Below are positions 25,121 to 34,796 of a stretch of DNA of 64,000 nucleotides, piece after piece. The first letter of the stretch is position 1. Each line of letters opens with the position of its first letter. Under the pieces are notes generated by a model that was given only the letters and a program-made list of their open reading frames with translations, was not told the DNA's origin and did no database searches. Position numbers and translations under genes: made by a program. The DNA is from Bacillota bacterium (GTDB lineage Bacteria > Bacillota > Clostridia > Lachnospirales > Lachnospiraceae), in NCBI GenBank assembly GCA_023442465.1, contig JAEZZQ010000036.1, positions 1-64,000 of the forward strand, given 5' to 3'.

Positions 25121-27205
25121 ATGGCAGCAAAACATGGTAGTTTATCAATCAATAGCGATAATATTTTCCCGATTATCAAGAAATGGCTGTATTCCGATCA
25201 TGATATTTTTATGAGGGAACTTATTTCTAACGGATGTGATGCGATTACTAAGCTGAAGAAGTTGGAGATGATGGGAGAATGTACTTTGCCAAACGATTAT
25301 AAGGCGAAGATACAGGTATTGGTGAATCCCGAAGAAAAGACTTTGAAATTTATCGATAACGGTATAGGAATGACGGCCGAAGAGGTGGAAGAATACATCA
25401 ACCAGATCGCTTTTTCCGGTGCGACGGACTTTTTTGAAAAATATAAGGATAAGACCAACGAGGACCAGATCATCGGACATTTCGGTTTGGGCTTTTATTC
25501 TGCATTCATGGTAGCAGATCAGGTGCATATCGATACTCTTTCTTATAAAGAAGGAGCAGTTCCCGTTCATTGGGAGTGCGACGGCGGCACAGAATTTGAC
25601 ATGGAAGAAGGAACGAGAACGGAAGTAGGTACGGAGATTACTCTGTTTATCAACGAAGACTGCCTCGAGTTCTGCAACGAATATAAGGCGAGAGAGATTA
25701 TTAAGAAATACTGCTCCTTCATGCCTACAGAAATTTATTTATCAAAAGCAAATACTACGGAAACCCAGATCATCAAAGCGGATGAAAAGCTGGATACAGA
25801 CACTGTATTGGAAGAGGTTGCCAAGGAAAAAGAAGAGGATGAGCAGAAGCTTAAAATCGCCAAAAGGCCGGAGCTTCTCAACGAGACGAATCCTCTTTGG
25901 GCGAGACATCCTAACGAGTGTACAAAAGAGGAATATCTGGAATTCTACCGCAAGGTATTTCAGGATTACAAGGAGCCGCTGTTCTGGATACATCTGAATA
26001 TGGATTATCCCTTTAATTTAAAGGGGATTCTCTATTTTCCCAAGATCAACACGGAATATGAATCCATCGAAGGCACCATTAAGCTATATAATAACCAGGT
26101 ATTTATCGCGGATAATATCAAGGAGGTCATTCCGGAGTTTCTGCTTTTATTAAAGGGCGTGATCGATTCTCCCGACCTGCCGCTTAACGTATCCCGAAGC
26201 GCGCTTCAAAACGACGGCTTTGTGAAGAAGATTTCCGACTACATTACGAAGAAGGTTGCGGATAAACTGGCTGGAATGTGCAAGACGGAGAAAGAGGAGT
26301 ATGAAAAATATTGGGATGATATCAGCCCGTTCATCAAATTCGGCTGCTTAAAGGACGACAAATTCTGCGAAAAGATGACGGATTACATTCTCTTTAAAGA
26401 TTTGGACGGAAAGTACCTGACTCTGCCCGAGTGTCTTGAGGTCAATAAAATCGACACGGAGGATGCCGTAGATGAAAATGGCAACAAGGTAGAGGCTGAA
26501 GTTGTAGACGAAGATGACAGCAAAGCGAAGACCGATATCGTAGATGAAGATGGAAATGTTGTGGATGAAAATGCCGGTGAAGAAGAGAAGAAAGAAAAAG
26601 TAATCTACTATGTAACGGATGAAAAGCAGCAGAGCCAGTACATCAACATGTTTAGGAATGCCAAAATGGACGCTGTCATTTTGACTCATAATATTGACCA
26701 GCCCTTTATTTCCCAATTAGAAGCGAAAAATGAAGGCATTAAGTTCCAGCGCATCGATGCGGATATCACGGATACGCTCAGGGCGAAGACCTCCAAGAAA
26801 GCGGAAAAGGAAATGGAGGAGCAGGCGGAGGAAATCGCAAAAATTATGAAGAAGGTCCTGAAAAAGGACGCCTTGACCGTGAAAATAGAAAAGCTGAAAA
26901 ACAAAAAGATTTCTTCTATGGTCACGATATCCGAGGAAAGCAGACGTATGCAGGATATGATGAAGATGTACTCCATGCCCGGAATGGATATGGGCATGTT
27001 CGGCAAGGAAGGAGAGACGCTGATTCTCAATGCGAGCCATCCTTTAGTACAGTATGTTCTGGATAATAAAGAGGGGGATAACGTAAAGATGATTTGCGAA
27101 CAGCTCTATGACCTGGCAATGATTCAGAACGCACCGCTCGAACCGGAAGCGATGACTAAATTTATTGCGAGAAGTAATGACATCATGATGCTTCTTACGA
27201 AATAA
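25121..27205 (+). CDS. htpG: Molecular chaperone HtpG (Hsp90)
   Basis: 694 aa, against about 620-630 for typical HtpG. GHKL ATP site: ELISNGCDAITKL, DNGIGMT and GHFGLGFYSAFMV; middle-domain LNVSRSALQND. An acidic, partly repeated insertion of about 50 residues (about 444-493, units like VDEDGN and VDENGN) separates LPECLEVNK from IYYVTDEKQQSQYI, which are adjacent in ordinary clostridial HtpG. Dimeric ATP-driven chaperone. Preceded by CIRCE, implying HrcA control. AGAAAGGAAAG precedes ATG. Confidence 0.95.
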   Translation: MAAKHGSLSINSDNIFPIIKKWLYSDHDIFMRELISNGCDAITKLKKLEMMGECTLPNDYKAKIQVLVNPEEKTLKFIDNGIGMTAEEVEEYINQIAFSGATDFFEKYKDKTNEDQIIGHFGLGFYSAFMVADQVHIDTLSYKEGAVPVHWECDGGTEFDMEEGTRTEVGTEITLFINEDCLEFCNEYKAREIIKKYCSFMPTEIYLSKANTTETQIIKADEKLDTDTVLEEVAKEKEEDEQKLKIAKRPELLNETNPLWARHPNECTKEEYLEFYRKVFQDYKEPLFWIHLNMDYPFNLKGILYFPKINTEYESIEGTIKLYNNQVFIADNIKEVIPEFLLLLKGVIDSPDLPLNVSRSALQNDGFVKKISDYITKKVADKLAGMCKTEKEEYEKYWDDISPFIKFGCLKDDKFCEKMTDYILFKDLDGKYLTLPECLEVNKIDTEDAVDENGNKVEAEVVDEDDSKAKTDIVDEDGNVVDENAGEEEKKEKVIYYVTDEKQQSQYINMFRNAKMDAVILTHNIDQPFISQLEAKNEGIKFQRIDADITDTLRAKTSKKAEKEMEEQAEEIAKIMKKVLKKDALTVKIEKLKNKKISSMVTISEESRRMQDMMKMYSMPGMDMGMFGKEGETLILNASHPLVQYVLDNKEGDNVKMICEQLYDLAMIQNAPLEPEAMTKFIARSNDIMMLLTK

Positions 27206-27227
27206 TTGAAGATAGTATGATTTATCA

Positions 27228-27265
27228 ATCGGGAAAAGTCCGCACAGGTACTTTTCCCGATTTTA
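27228..27265 (+). terminator. Rho-independent terminator after htpG
   Basis: ATCGGGAAAAGT pairs with ACTTTTCCCGAT across a 10-base loop, followed by a short T-run. Confidence 0.85.
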
Positions 27266-27352
27266 GCAAAATGAGGAATGGAGATTAAAATATTTCACAA
27301 GCGGCCGCTTTTTGGCATATAATGAGATAAATGAATAGATAGAGGTATTTCT

Positions 27353-28624
27353 ATGCCTGTAAATATTATACATGCAGCGCAGCAGGGGCCACTGGACAAC
27401 ACATATGCCGGAGGCTTGAAAGTAAGTGTGACCTCCTCGCTGGGGCCGCTCCCCATTCAGGGCGCTACGGTTTCGATTTCATTTACCGGAATGAGCGATT
27501 CCATTATAGAAACTTTGGATACGGATGAGTCGGGACAAACCGAAGAAATAGAGCTTCCGGCACCTCCGCTGGAATATAGTCTGGAGCCGGAACAAAACCG
27601 CCCTTATTCCGAGTATGACATCCAAGTAAATGCACCAGGATATGAACCTATTTTAATAGCGGGAACACAGATATTACCTGATACTTTGGCATTACAGCCA
27701 ATCGAGTTGATTCCCCGGGACATTCCGGGAACGGAAGAGGAGATCGTAATTCCTTACCATACCTTGTACGGGGAATATCCGCCTAAAATACCGGAGGATG
27801 AAATTAAACCGATGGCCGAAACGGGAGAAATTGTACTTAGCAGGGTGGTAATTCCTGAGTTTGTGGTTGTCCATGACGGTGTTCCTTCCGACTCCTCCGC
27901 CCCCAATTATTACGTCAGATATAAAGACTATATCAAGAACGTTGCTTCCTCTGAAATCTATGCAACATGGCCGGAAAGTTCCATTTACGCAAATATTTTA
28001 TGTATTATGTCGGTGACGCTCAATAGAGTGTATACCGAGTGGTACAGGAATCAAGGCTATAATTTTACAATTACATCATCTACTGCTTATGACCAGAAGT
28101 GGATGAAGGGGAGAAATATCTATGAAAATATTGATTATCTTGTAGATAGTGTTTTCGCCAATTATTTATCCCGGCCTGGAGTAAGGCAGCCGATCTTCAC
28201 TTCTTTTTGCGACGGCAGCCGGGTGACCTGCAATGGACTTAGCCAGTGGGGCTCGAAATATTTGGGAGATGAAGGTTATACGGCGATTGAAATAATCCAT
28301 AATTATTTCGGGAATGATATGTATATCAATACGGCAGAAAGCGTTGCAGGCGTACCGTCGTCGTGGCCGGGGTATAATTTGACGGTTGGTTCCAGCGGGG
28401 AAAAAGTACTTCAGATTCAGCAGCAATTGAACCGCATAGGACAGAATTATCCTGCGATACCGGGCATAACGGCAGATGGAATTTACGGGCCGCAGACAGC
28501 CGAGGCAGTAAGGGTATTCCAGGGAATTTTCAACATTCCTCAGACGGGAATCGTGGATTATCCCACGTGGTATCAGATATCCAATATTTATGTGGGCGTA
28601 ACGCGGATGGGAGAACCGGGGTAA
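27353..28624 (+). CDS. SpoIID/LytB-like protein with C-terminal peptidoglycan-binding domain
   Basis: 423 aa. Residues about 15-110 look like a carboxypeptidase-regulatory/Ig-like beta domain. The middle (about 185-325) resembles SpoIID/LytB: YIKNVASSEIYATWPESSIYANI parallels the family's VxxEMxxSWPxEALKAQ, and GLSQWGSKYLGDEGYTAIEIIHNYF parallels GMSQWGAxxxAxxGxxYxxIL. Residues 340-410 are a PG_binding_1 repeat (SSGEKVLQIQQQLN, DGIYGPQTAEAVRVFQ). No signal peptide is visible, so it may act in the mother cell or spore compartment. Cortex or septal wall remodelling is inferred. Confidence 0.75.
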   Translation: MPVNIIHAAQQGPLDNTYAGGLKVSVTSSLGPLPIQGATVSISFTGMSDSIIETLDTDESGQTEEIELPAPPLEYSLEPEQNRPYSEYDIQVNAPGYEPILIAGTQILPDTLALQPIELIPRDIPGTEEEIVIPYHTLYGEYPPKIPEDEIKPMAETGEIVLSRVVIPEFVVVHDGVPSDSSAPNYYVRYKDYIKNVASSEIYATWPESSIYANILCIMSVTLNRVYTEWYRNQGYNFTITSSTAYDQKWMKGRNIYENIDYLVDSVFANYLSRPGVRQPIFTSFCDGSRVTCNGLSQWGSKYLGDEGYTAIEIIHNYFGNDMYINTAESVAGVPSSWPGYNLTVGSSGEKVLQIQQQLNRIGQNYPAIPGITADGIYGPQTAEAVRVFQGIFNIPQTGIVDYPTWYQISNIYVGVTRMGEPG

Positions 28625-28753
28625 AACCGTGAAGCTATAAAGTGTTTGAATTATATGGAGGTCGTGAGGTCTGCACAAACTTAAGAACGGATGGAAAAAG
28701 AAAGGAGTACGGACGAAAGGATGAAAAGGAGCAGAAGAGGTAAAGGGAATATA

Positions 28754-28960
28754 ATGTGGCGAAAGAGCTTGGATAAGGGAATTAGCCAGGCGCTTGAGAA
28801 CCGGCGGAAGGTAGGGGCAGCGAAGCAGAAGATTCGCATGAAGGCGGTGAAGGAGAGGCAGAAGAAGGTGGAGAAGAGCATAGACAAGGCTGTTTTTGCG
28901 GTCTGCTCTGTGATTTGCCTCATTGCTGCCTGGATTGAGGTGAAGGAAAGACGGAAATAA
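28754..28960 (+). CDS. Small basic membrane protein of unknown function
   Basis: 68 aa from ATG 28754 (AAAGGG upstream); a longer frame begins at 28691 without a good binding site. Lys/Arg-rich helix, probably amphipathic or coiled (about residues 5-43), followed by one membrane segment VFAVCSVICLIAAWI and a charged end. I recognise no family. A strong terminator follows. Confidence 0.45.
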   Translation: MWRKSLDKGISQALENRRKVGAAKQKIRMKAVKERQKKVEKSIDKAVFAVCSVICLIAAWIEVKERRK

Positions 28961-28983
28961 TAGATTTTTAAGATATACAAAAA

Positions 28984-29021
28984 GAGAACGGCTGCCGTGC
29001 GCTGCAGTGCCGTTCTCTTTC
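28984..29021. terminator. Bidirectional terminator
   Basis: GAGAACGGC pairs with GCCGTTCTC; a T-rich run on the right and an A-rich run on the left let it serve both the small protein gene and the converging ABC transporter operon. Confidence 0.8.
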
Positions 29022-29062
29022 TTTGAGTAAATCTTCATTCTTAGAGTAATTTATCTTACAGA

Positions 29063-29902
29063 TTAATCCAAGTTCAATTTTCGTTTCATCATATATTCCG
29101 TAAGGAAGTATAAAACCGTTCCTGCGATGATTGAAATGATGGCCGAGCCGAAAAGTATCAGCTTTATCAACGTTCCGACAGCGGCCGGCGTCATAGACTC
29201 GGCGGCATACGGATCGTAGATGAAGCCTAATAACGGGATATTCATCAGTATGGAGGAACTAAACTGTACGATGGCATATTCCGCTACATACCAGATAACC
29301 GCACCAGCCACCTTATGCTTGGTAAACATCTGTCCGAGGGCTACGGCAGAATACGTCATCAGTATGGAGAAAAAGGTAGTAATGATCATTAGTAAGATAA
29401 TGAACAGAACAAAGATGAATAAATTCCCAAAAACTTCTTCCATTACCGGTAAGACATCCTTCTTTATTTCCTGCCATACGTTTACAACCTCGTAGGTATT
29501 GATGTAATCCTTCATCGCTGCAAAAAGGATGAAAAGAATACTGAAACATATAACGATTCCCGTGATGATGCTCCATATTACGCTGACGAACAGCTTGGAA
29601 AAAATAATATCTCTGGGAGACACCGGAAGGGTATGCGTAAGATAGCCTTCGTCTGTGTATACATTCTTATAAAAACGTATGGCGATGTACACAGCAACTG
29701 CGATGGAACCCGCCATAAGGGCCAAATAGTAAAACATGATGGCAACGACCATCAAGGTATCCATGATTTCGAAGTCCAATTCCCAAAAGGGTGAAAGCAA
29801 GGAAATGGCTCCTATAAATGTTATGATAAGAAGAAAAACATTAATGGCCGCAGGAACCTTCCAGAAGGATTTCCATTCGTATTTAAATAATTTGCCTAAC
29901 AT
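29063..29902 (-). CDS. ABC-2-type transporter permease
   Basis: 279 aa with about six hydrophobic segments. Starts MLGKLFKYEWKSFWKV, a typical ABC-2 permease start in which a short amphipathic helix precedes the first membrane span. Pairs with the ATPase gene just upstream on the same strand, overlapping by 7 bases. Substrate unknown; peptide antibiotics or envelope stress are usual for GntR/YtrA-controlled systems. Confidence 0.85.
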   Translation of the reverse strand: MLGKLFKYEWKSFWKVPAAINVFLLIITFIGAISLLSPFWELDFEIMDTLMVVAIMFYYLALMAGSIAVAVYIAIRFYKNVYTDEGYLTHTLPVSPRDIIFSKLFVSVIWSIITGIVICFSILFILFAAMKDYINTYEVVNVWQEIKKDVLPVMEEVFGNLFIFVLFIILLMIITTFFSILMTYSAVALGQMFTKHKVAGAVIWYVAEYAIVQFSSSILMNIPLLGFIYDPYAAESMTPAAVGTLIKLILFGSAIISIIAGTVLYFLTEYMMKRKLNLD

Positions 29903-30594
29903 GCAAACACCTCCCTGAAATAAGAGTCTATAGACCTGCCATATTGCTCTCTGATCTGATCTACCGGCAAATGAGAAAGGACCTGCCCGTCGCGGATAAA
30001 AATGACTTCATCCAAAATGTTCTCGATGTCGGAAATCAAATGGGTGGAGAGCAGTATGCTCGCATTCTCGTTGTAATTGCTTATGATAGTCTTTAAAATA
30101 TAATCTCTGGCAGCAGGATCCACGCCTGCGATGGGTTCATCCAGAATATACAGATCCGCATTACGGCTCATGACAAGGATGAGCTGAACCTTTTCCTTGG
30201 TGCCCTTGGATAAGGTCTTTAACCTTGCATCGAAGGAAATGCCGAGCGATTGCAGCATGGTAAATGCAGCATTTCTGTTGAAGTCCTCATAAAAATCGCA
30301 GAAGTAATCCACGATATCGCATACCCGCATACCGTCCTGAAGGTAAGTTCTTTCCGGAAGATAGGCGATTCTCGCCTTGGTCTGGATTCCCGGAGCGAAT
30401 CCGTTTATCGTTATGCTTCCTGCGGTAGGCGTCAAAAGACCGTTCATCATCTTAATGAGAGTGCTTTTTCCGCTTCCGTTAGGTCCTAAAAGCCCGATGA
30501 TTTTCCCTCGCGGTATCATGAGACTCATATTGTTTACCGCCACTGTTTTGCCGTAACTTTTAGTTAATCCTCTGATTTCGGCTAAAAATTCCAT
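29896..30594 (-). CDS. ABC transporter ATP-binding protein
   Basis: 232 aa. Walker A GPNGSGKSTLIKMM, signature LSKGTKEKVQLILVMSR (degenerate LSGGQ, as in YtrB-like ATPases), Walker B LYILDEPIAGVD and H-loop LSTHLI. Provides energy for the ABC-2 permease that follows. Two bases separate it from the GntR gene upstream. Confidence 0.9.
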   Translation of the reverse strand: MEFLAEIRGLTKSYGKTVAVNNMSLMIPRGKIIGLLGPNGSGKSTLIKMMNGLLTPTAGSITINGFAPGIQTKARIAYLPERTYLQDGMRVCDIVDYFCDFYEDFNRNAAFTMLQSLGISFDARLKTLSKGTKEKVQLILVMSRNADLYILDEPIAGVDPAARDYILKTIISNYNENASILLSTHLISDIENILDEVIFIRDGQVLSHLPVDQIREQYGRSIDSYFREVFAC

Positions 30595-30596
30595 AT

Positions 30597-30965
30597 TTAC
30601 TCCCCCTCTTTGGCTGTTTTTTCAATGAGATTCAAAATCTCTTTTTCCGAATAGCCCAGTTCCTTCATCATCTGAAAAAAGTTCTTAATACATTCTTCGG
30701 CCAAGTGTGCCTGCGTCTGATTGATCAATTCGATATCCTCCGTTACGGTGCGTCCGCTCGTTCTCTGTGTTACAATTAGACCGTTTCTTTCCAGTTCCGC
30801 GAAAGCTTTCTGCATTGTATTAGGATTGACGCTCGCTTCTGCGGCCAGTTCTCTGACACTCGGAAGCCGGTCGCCGGCTTTATAACGGCCTGAAATAATC
30901 TGCGTTTGTATTATCTCAACGAGTTGTGTGTAAATGGGTTTATCTGCATTTAATATCCACGCCAT
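30597..30965 (-). CDS. GntR-family regulator (YtrA subfamily)
   Basis: 122 aa. Winged helix YTQLVEIIQTQIISGRYKAGDRLPSVRELAAEASVNPNTMQKAFAELERNGLI, then a short tail typical of YtrA regulators rather than a large ligand domain. First gene of a three-gene operon and its likely repressor. Start ATG at 30965 has AAGGAAGGAT upstream; the longer TTG start would overlap that site. Confidence 0.88.
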   Translation of the reverse strand: MAWILNADKPIYTQLVEIIQTQIISGRYKAGDRLPSVRELAAEASVNPNTMQKAFAELERNGLIVTQRTSGRTVTEDIELINQTQAHLAEECIKNFFQMMKELGYSEKEILNLIEKTAKEGE

Positions 30966-31026
30966 GTGATCCTTCCTTTCTTTCAATTTATTGGACAGTA
31001 GTTTTGTCGGTAGTCGTTTGTACTAC

Positions 31027-31046
31027 TGTATTACTTAATTAATACA
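31027..31046. promoter_or_regulatory. Inverted repeat, probable GntR operator
   Basis: TGTATTA, six bases, TAATACA. It overlaps the downstream edge of the minus-strand -10 box, where a repressor would block the GntR-ABC operon. Confidence 0.6.
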
Positions 31047-31072
31047 ATAGTATAAAAATGTTGTTTTGTCAA
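31044..31072 (-). promoter_or_regulatory. Promoter of the GntR-ABC operon
   Basis: Read on the minus strand: TTGACA, 17-bp spacer, TATTGT. About 80 bases before the GntR start codon. Confidence 0.7.
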
Positions 31073-31173
31073 CCTATAAATTACACTTAAATTGAATTTC
31101 TTCGCGCGGTTGCTAAAAGGGGTTTCTTAATGGTATAATTTAATAATGTAAATCTGGTGCGGGGTGAAATAAT

Positions 31174-34100
31174 TTGAGGAAGGTAATGGGCGATTTATTA
31201 GAGGGCAGATTTGATTATGAGAAGCCGGAATGTAATCAGGAAACTTATGATAGCGGCATCTTAGACTTTTCATCCTTAAGTCTGGAGCTTTTCCTGAACA
31301 AAGGGGAGACGGCAGAGGGTTCCTTTATCATATCGGGGCCTGCGGATAAGCTCATGGAAGGGTACATATATTCTTCGGAGCTTAGAATGGAATCTTTAAG
31401 CAAGGAGTTTATCGGAGTAAAAGAAGAAATTGCATATCGGTTTCGTTCGGAGGGGATGAAGGAAGGGGATGTTCTTACCGGCCAGTTTTCCATCATATCC
31501 AATTACGGGGAGTACGAGCTTCCATACCGTATCGAAATTGTCTCCGGCACCGTGACGTCAAGCCTCGGTGACATCAAGAACATGTTTCATTTCGCCAATT
31601 TGGCTAAGGCGAACTGGGCGGAGGCGGTGAAACTGTTTTATTCCAGGGAATTCGAGCGGTTATTTACGGACGGTAACGACAGACAGTACTACGGGGCTTA
31701 CAAAGGGCTTTCTGCGGTATACGGTAACGAGCAGAACGTGGAGGAATTTCTTCTCGAGATAAATAAGAAGCAGAAGGTAGAGTATATACTGAGCGAGACT
31801 GATATCTGCATCGAGGATCCCTATGACATTTCGGAACACAGTCTTACAGTTACGCGGAATGGCTGGGGACATACTTTTTTGAATATTGGGGCAGAGGGCG
31901 ATTTTCTTACCTTGGAGAAGGAAAAGATATCGGACGATGACTTTCTGGGGAATTCCTTCTGTCTAAACTATTATATAGACAGCGAAAAGCTGCATGCCGG
32001 GCGGAATTACGGCGCAATACATATCTTTAATTCCTGCGTCAGCCTGACGATACCCGTCTTAGCGGTTAGAAATATGGAGCATAAGCGGGCGCTGGGAATC
32101 CGCAGGGAGAAGCGGAATCTCCTTTTGAAGCTGATGAAATATTATGATTCTTTTCGCATGAAAAAGATGAATGCCCGGACATGGATGGCTGAGACGGAGA
32201 AGCTGGTGGAACGGCTTGCGGTGCTTGATGAGAAAGACATACAGATAAGGCTGTTTAGGGTACAGATTCTTATTACGCAGGAACGCTTTAATGAGGCACA
32301 GTGGCAGCTGGAGCGAATCCAATCGGAGATTCGGGAAAACAGTTGTCCCCCGGAAATCTACTGCTATTACTTATATTTAACTACGCTGCACAATGGAGAG
32401 GCTTCCTATGTGGAGGAAGTATCAAGGAAGGTGGAGCGGATATATTATGACAATCCGAATAACTGGAGAATTGCATGGCTGATGCTGTATCTGTCAGAGG
32501 AATACGGCAAGAGTCCTTCCAGGCGCTGGCTGATGCTGGAGGAGCAGTACAACAGAGGGGGACGGAGTCCTGTTCTGTATGTCGAGGCATGGCATCTGCT
32601 AGAGCTTAATCCTACCCTCCTTTTAAAGCTTGGCTCCTTTGAGATTCAGGTGTTGGGTTACGCTGCGAAACGGGAGCTTTTGACGCAGGACTTGATTTTA
32701 CAGGTGCGGTATTTGGCACTGAAGCTGAAGTCCTATTCGGAAAGGGTCTACTATATATTAGCTTCCTGTTATGAGAAGTTTCCGGATAAGGAGACACTGC
32801 AGGTCATTTGCACATTGCTGATAAAAGGAAATAAGGCGGAGAGCCGCTATTTCCAATGGTATCGGCTGGGCGTAGAGACGGAGCTTCGCATTACGAAGCT
32901 TTATGAATACTATATGATGTCCCTGCCTGAAGATTATGACGGGACTCTTCCTAAGATCATTCTTATGTACTTCTCCTACCATAGTGAGCTGGATTATGAA
33001 AAGAACGCCTTTTTGTATTCCTATGTATATAAGAGGAGGGAAGAGCAGCCGGAAGTATATTTGAATTACTGCGAACGCATTGAGCGGTTCGTTTTGGACC
33101 AGATACATAAGGGGCGGATGAATAAGAACCTGGCCTATTTATATAGGAATACGATATCATCCCGAATGGTAAATGAAGAGGTGGCACAGAAGCTGGCCTA
33201 TCTTATTTTCATGAACCGATTGACTACGGAAAACAAAGATATCAGACAGGTAGTTGTAAGCTATTCCGTCAGCAGGCAGGAATATAAGTATCCGGTAGGC
33301 GGGGACGGGGCATGGGTGCCTCTTTACGGCAGCGATTATAAGCTGCTTTTGGAGGATAAGGAGGGAAACCGGTATTGTGCCAGCGTACCCTTCCAGGTGG
33401 AAGTGATGATGCCGCCGGATAACCTGATGCCGATCATCAGTCCTTATGTGACGGAGCATATGGGTCTTGCACTGCATATATGTGCAGGGGATAAGGCTTT
33501 TGTGGAGATTACGCAGGCAAATGAAAGGCGGTTCAGGTATATTGCCGCTAACGCTCATATGGCGGAACGTACCAAGAGCGAAGTAAGGCTCAAGCTGGTG
33601 CATTATTACTATGAGCAGGACTATATGCGGGAATTGGACGATTATCTGGAGGAGCTGCAGCCGGAGGTCATGGAAGAGCGGGAGAGAAATGAAATCCTTC
33701 GCCTTATGGTCATTCGGGGAATGTATGATAAAGCCTTTGAATGGGTAAAGCGCTTCGGTGCAGAGGGTATAGAGACAAAGACCCTTGTACGTCTGTGCAG
33801 CCGCCTGATATCACGGGACGGTTTTTTGGAGGATACGGCGCTGACCTATTGCGTTCATTATGCGTTTAAGAAGGGAAAGTATGACGGAAATCTGATTACC
33901 TATCTCGGTTATTTCTACAACGGACTGCTAAGGCAGCTGCGGGATATATGGAAAGCTGCGACAGCCTTTGATGCGGAGACCTATGAACTGTGTGAGAGAA
34001 TTCTTGTGCAGATGCTGTTTGCCGGTTCCTTCGTGGGAGAGCGGATGGAAATATTCAAAGCCTATGTATCGGGAGGCGCGAAGGCACAGGTGGAACATGC

Positions 34101-34767
34101 GGTTCTTTCTCAATGTGCTTTTGATTATTTTGTAAAGGACAAGCTGCCGGATGAGTTTATTTTTGCAGATATCGTTAGGGTCTACGACAGAGGAGAGAGG
34201 CTTCATAAGGTGTGTAAGCTGGCGCTGCTGAAATATTATGCCGAGAATAAGCAGGATACCACGCCGAAGATAAACTCCGTAATTAAGAAGTTTTTATACG
34301 ATATGCTGGATGAAAATATTTATTTTTCTTTTTTTAAGGAGTATACGAAGGAAATCCCGATTATGAAGCAGTTTGCGGATAAGACGATGATTGAGTATAA
34401 GGTCAGGCCGGGAAGAAAGGCAGTTATCCATTACATTGTGGAAAAAGGGGAGTTCACGGAAAAGGAATATAGAAAAGAAGAAATGCGGGATATGTACGGC
34501 GGTGTGTGCGTGAAAGCGTTCGTCCTGTTCTTCGGAGAAAAGCTTCAATATTATATTACGGAGGAAGGGGATGGCAAAGAGCAGCTTACGGAAAGCGCTT
34601 CCATCAGTAAGAGCGATATTTTGCAGGAGGAAGCGGAAGACAGATTCAGCATGATAAACGACATCGTAGTGGGAAAGACACTTCAGGATTACAATACGGT
34701 GGATTGTTTATTGGAAGAGTATTACGGGAAGGAGTATATGACCTCGCAGATATTTAAGCTGCGCTGA
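31174..34767 (+). CDS. Giant helical-repeat protein, DUF5717-like
   Basis: 1197 aa, no signal peptide or membrane segment. LRKVMGDLLEGRFDYE at the start and beta-rich residues 30-130 (ending YELPYRIEI) look like an Ig-like domain; then long alpha-helical stretches with TPR-like spacing, a second beta-rich segment near 690-770, more helices, and a beta-rich end. I recall this architecture as the DUF5717 family of Lachnospiraceae; function unknown. TTG 31174 has GGGGTG 8 bases upstream; ATG 31186 is the alternative. First gene of a four-gene operon with tight spacing. Confidence 0.7.
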   Translation: MRKVMGDLLEGRFDYEKPECNQETYDSGILDFSSLSLELFLNKGETAEGSFIISGPADKLMEGYIYSSELRMESLSKEFIGVKEEIAYRFRSEGMKEGDVLTGQFSIISNYGEYELPYRIEIVSGTVTSSLGDIKNMFHFANLAKANWAEAVKLFYSREFERLFTDGNDRQYYGAYKGLSAVYGNEQNVEEFLLEINKKQKVEYILSETDICIEDPYDISEHSLTVTRNGWGHTFLNIGAEGDFLTLEKEKISDDDFLGNSFCLNYYIDSEKLHAGRNYGAIHIFNSCVSLTIPVLAVRNMEHKRALGIRREKRNLLLKLMKYYDSFRMKKMNARTWMAETEKLVERLAVLDEKDIQIRLFRVQILITQERFNEAQWQLERIQSEIRENSCPPEIYCYYLYLTTLHNGEASYVEEVSRKVERIYYDNPNNWRIAWLMLYLSEEYGKSPSRRWLMLEEQYNRGGRSPVLYVEAWHLLELNPTLLLKLGSFEIQVLGYAAKRELLTQDLILQVRYLALKLKSYSERVYYILASCYEKFPDKETLQVICTLLIKGNKAESRYFQWYRLGVETELRITKLYEYYMMSLPEDYDGTLPKIILMYFSYHSELDYEKNAFLYSYVYKRREEQPEVYLNYCERIERFVLDQIHKGRMNKNLAYLYRNTISSRMVNEEVAQKLAYLIFMNRLTTENKDIRQVVVSYSVSRQEYKYPVGGDGAWVPLYGSDYKLLLEDKEGNRYCASVPFQVEVMMPPDNLMPIISPYVTEHMGLALHICAGDKAFVEITQANERRFRYIAANAHMAERTKSEVRLKLVHYYYEQDYMRELDDYLEELQPEVMEERERNEILRLMVIRGMYDKAFEWVKRFGAEGIETKTLVRLCSRLISRDGFLEDTALTYCVHYAFKKGKYDGNLITYLGYFYNGLLRQLRDIWKAATAFDAETYELCERILVQMLFAGSFVGERMEIFKAYVSGGAKAQVEHAVLSQCAFDYFVKDKLPDEFIFADIVRVYDRGERLHKVCKLALLKYYAENKQDTTPKINSVIKKFLYDMLDENIYFSFFKEYTKEIPIMKQFADKTMIEYKVRPGRKAVIHYIVEKGEFTEKEYRKEEMRDMYGGVCVKAFVLFFGEKLQYYITEEGDGKEQLTESASISKSDILQEEAEDRFSMINDIVVGKTLQDYNTVDCLLEEYYGKEYMTSQIFKLR

Positions 34768-34796
34768 TATGCGGGGATATAGGGGTTTTATAAGTT

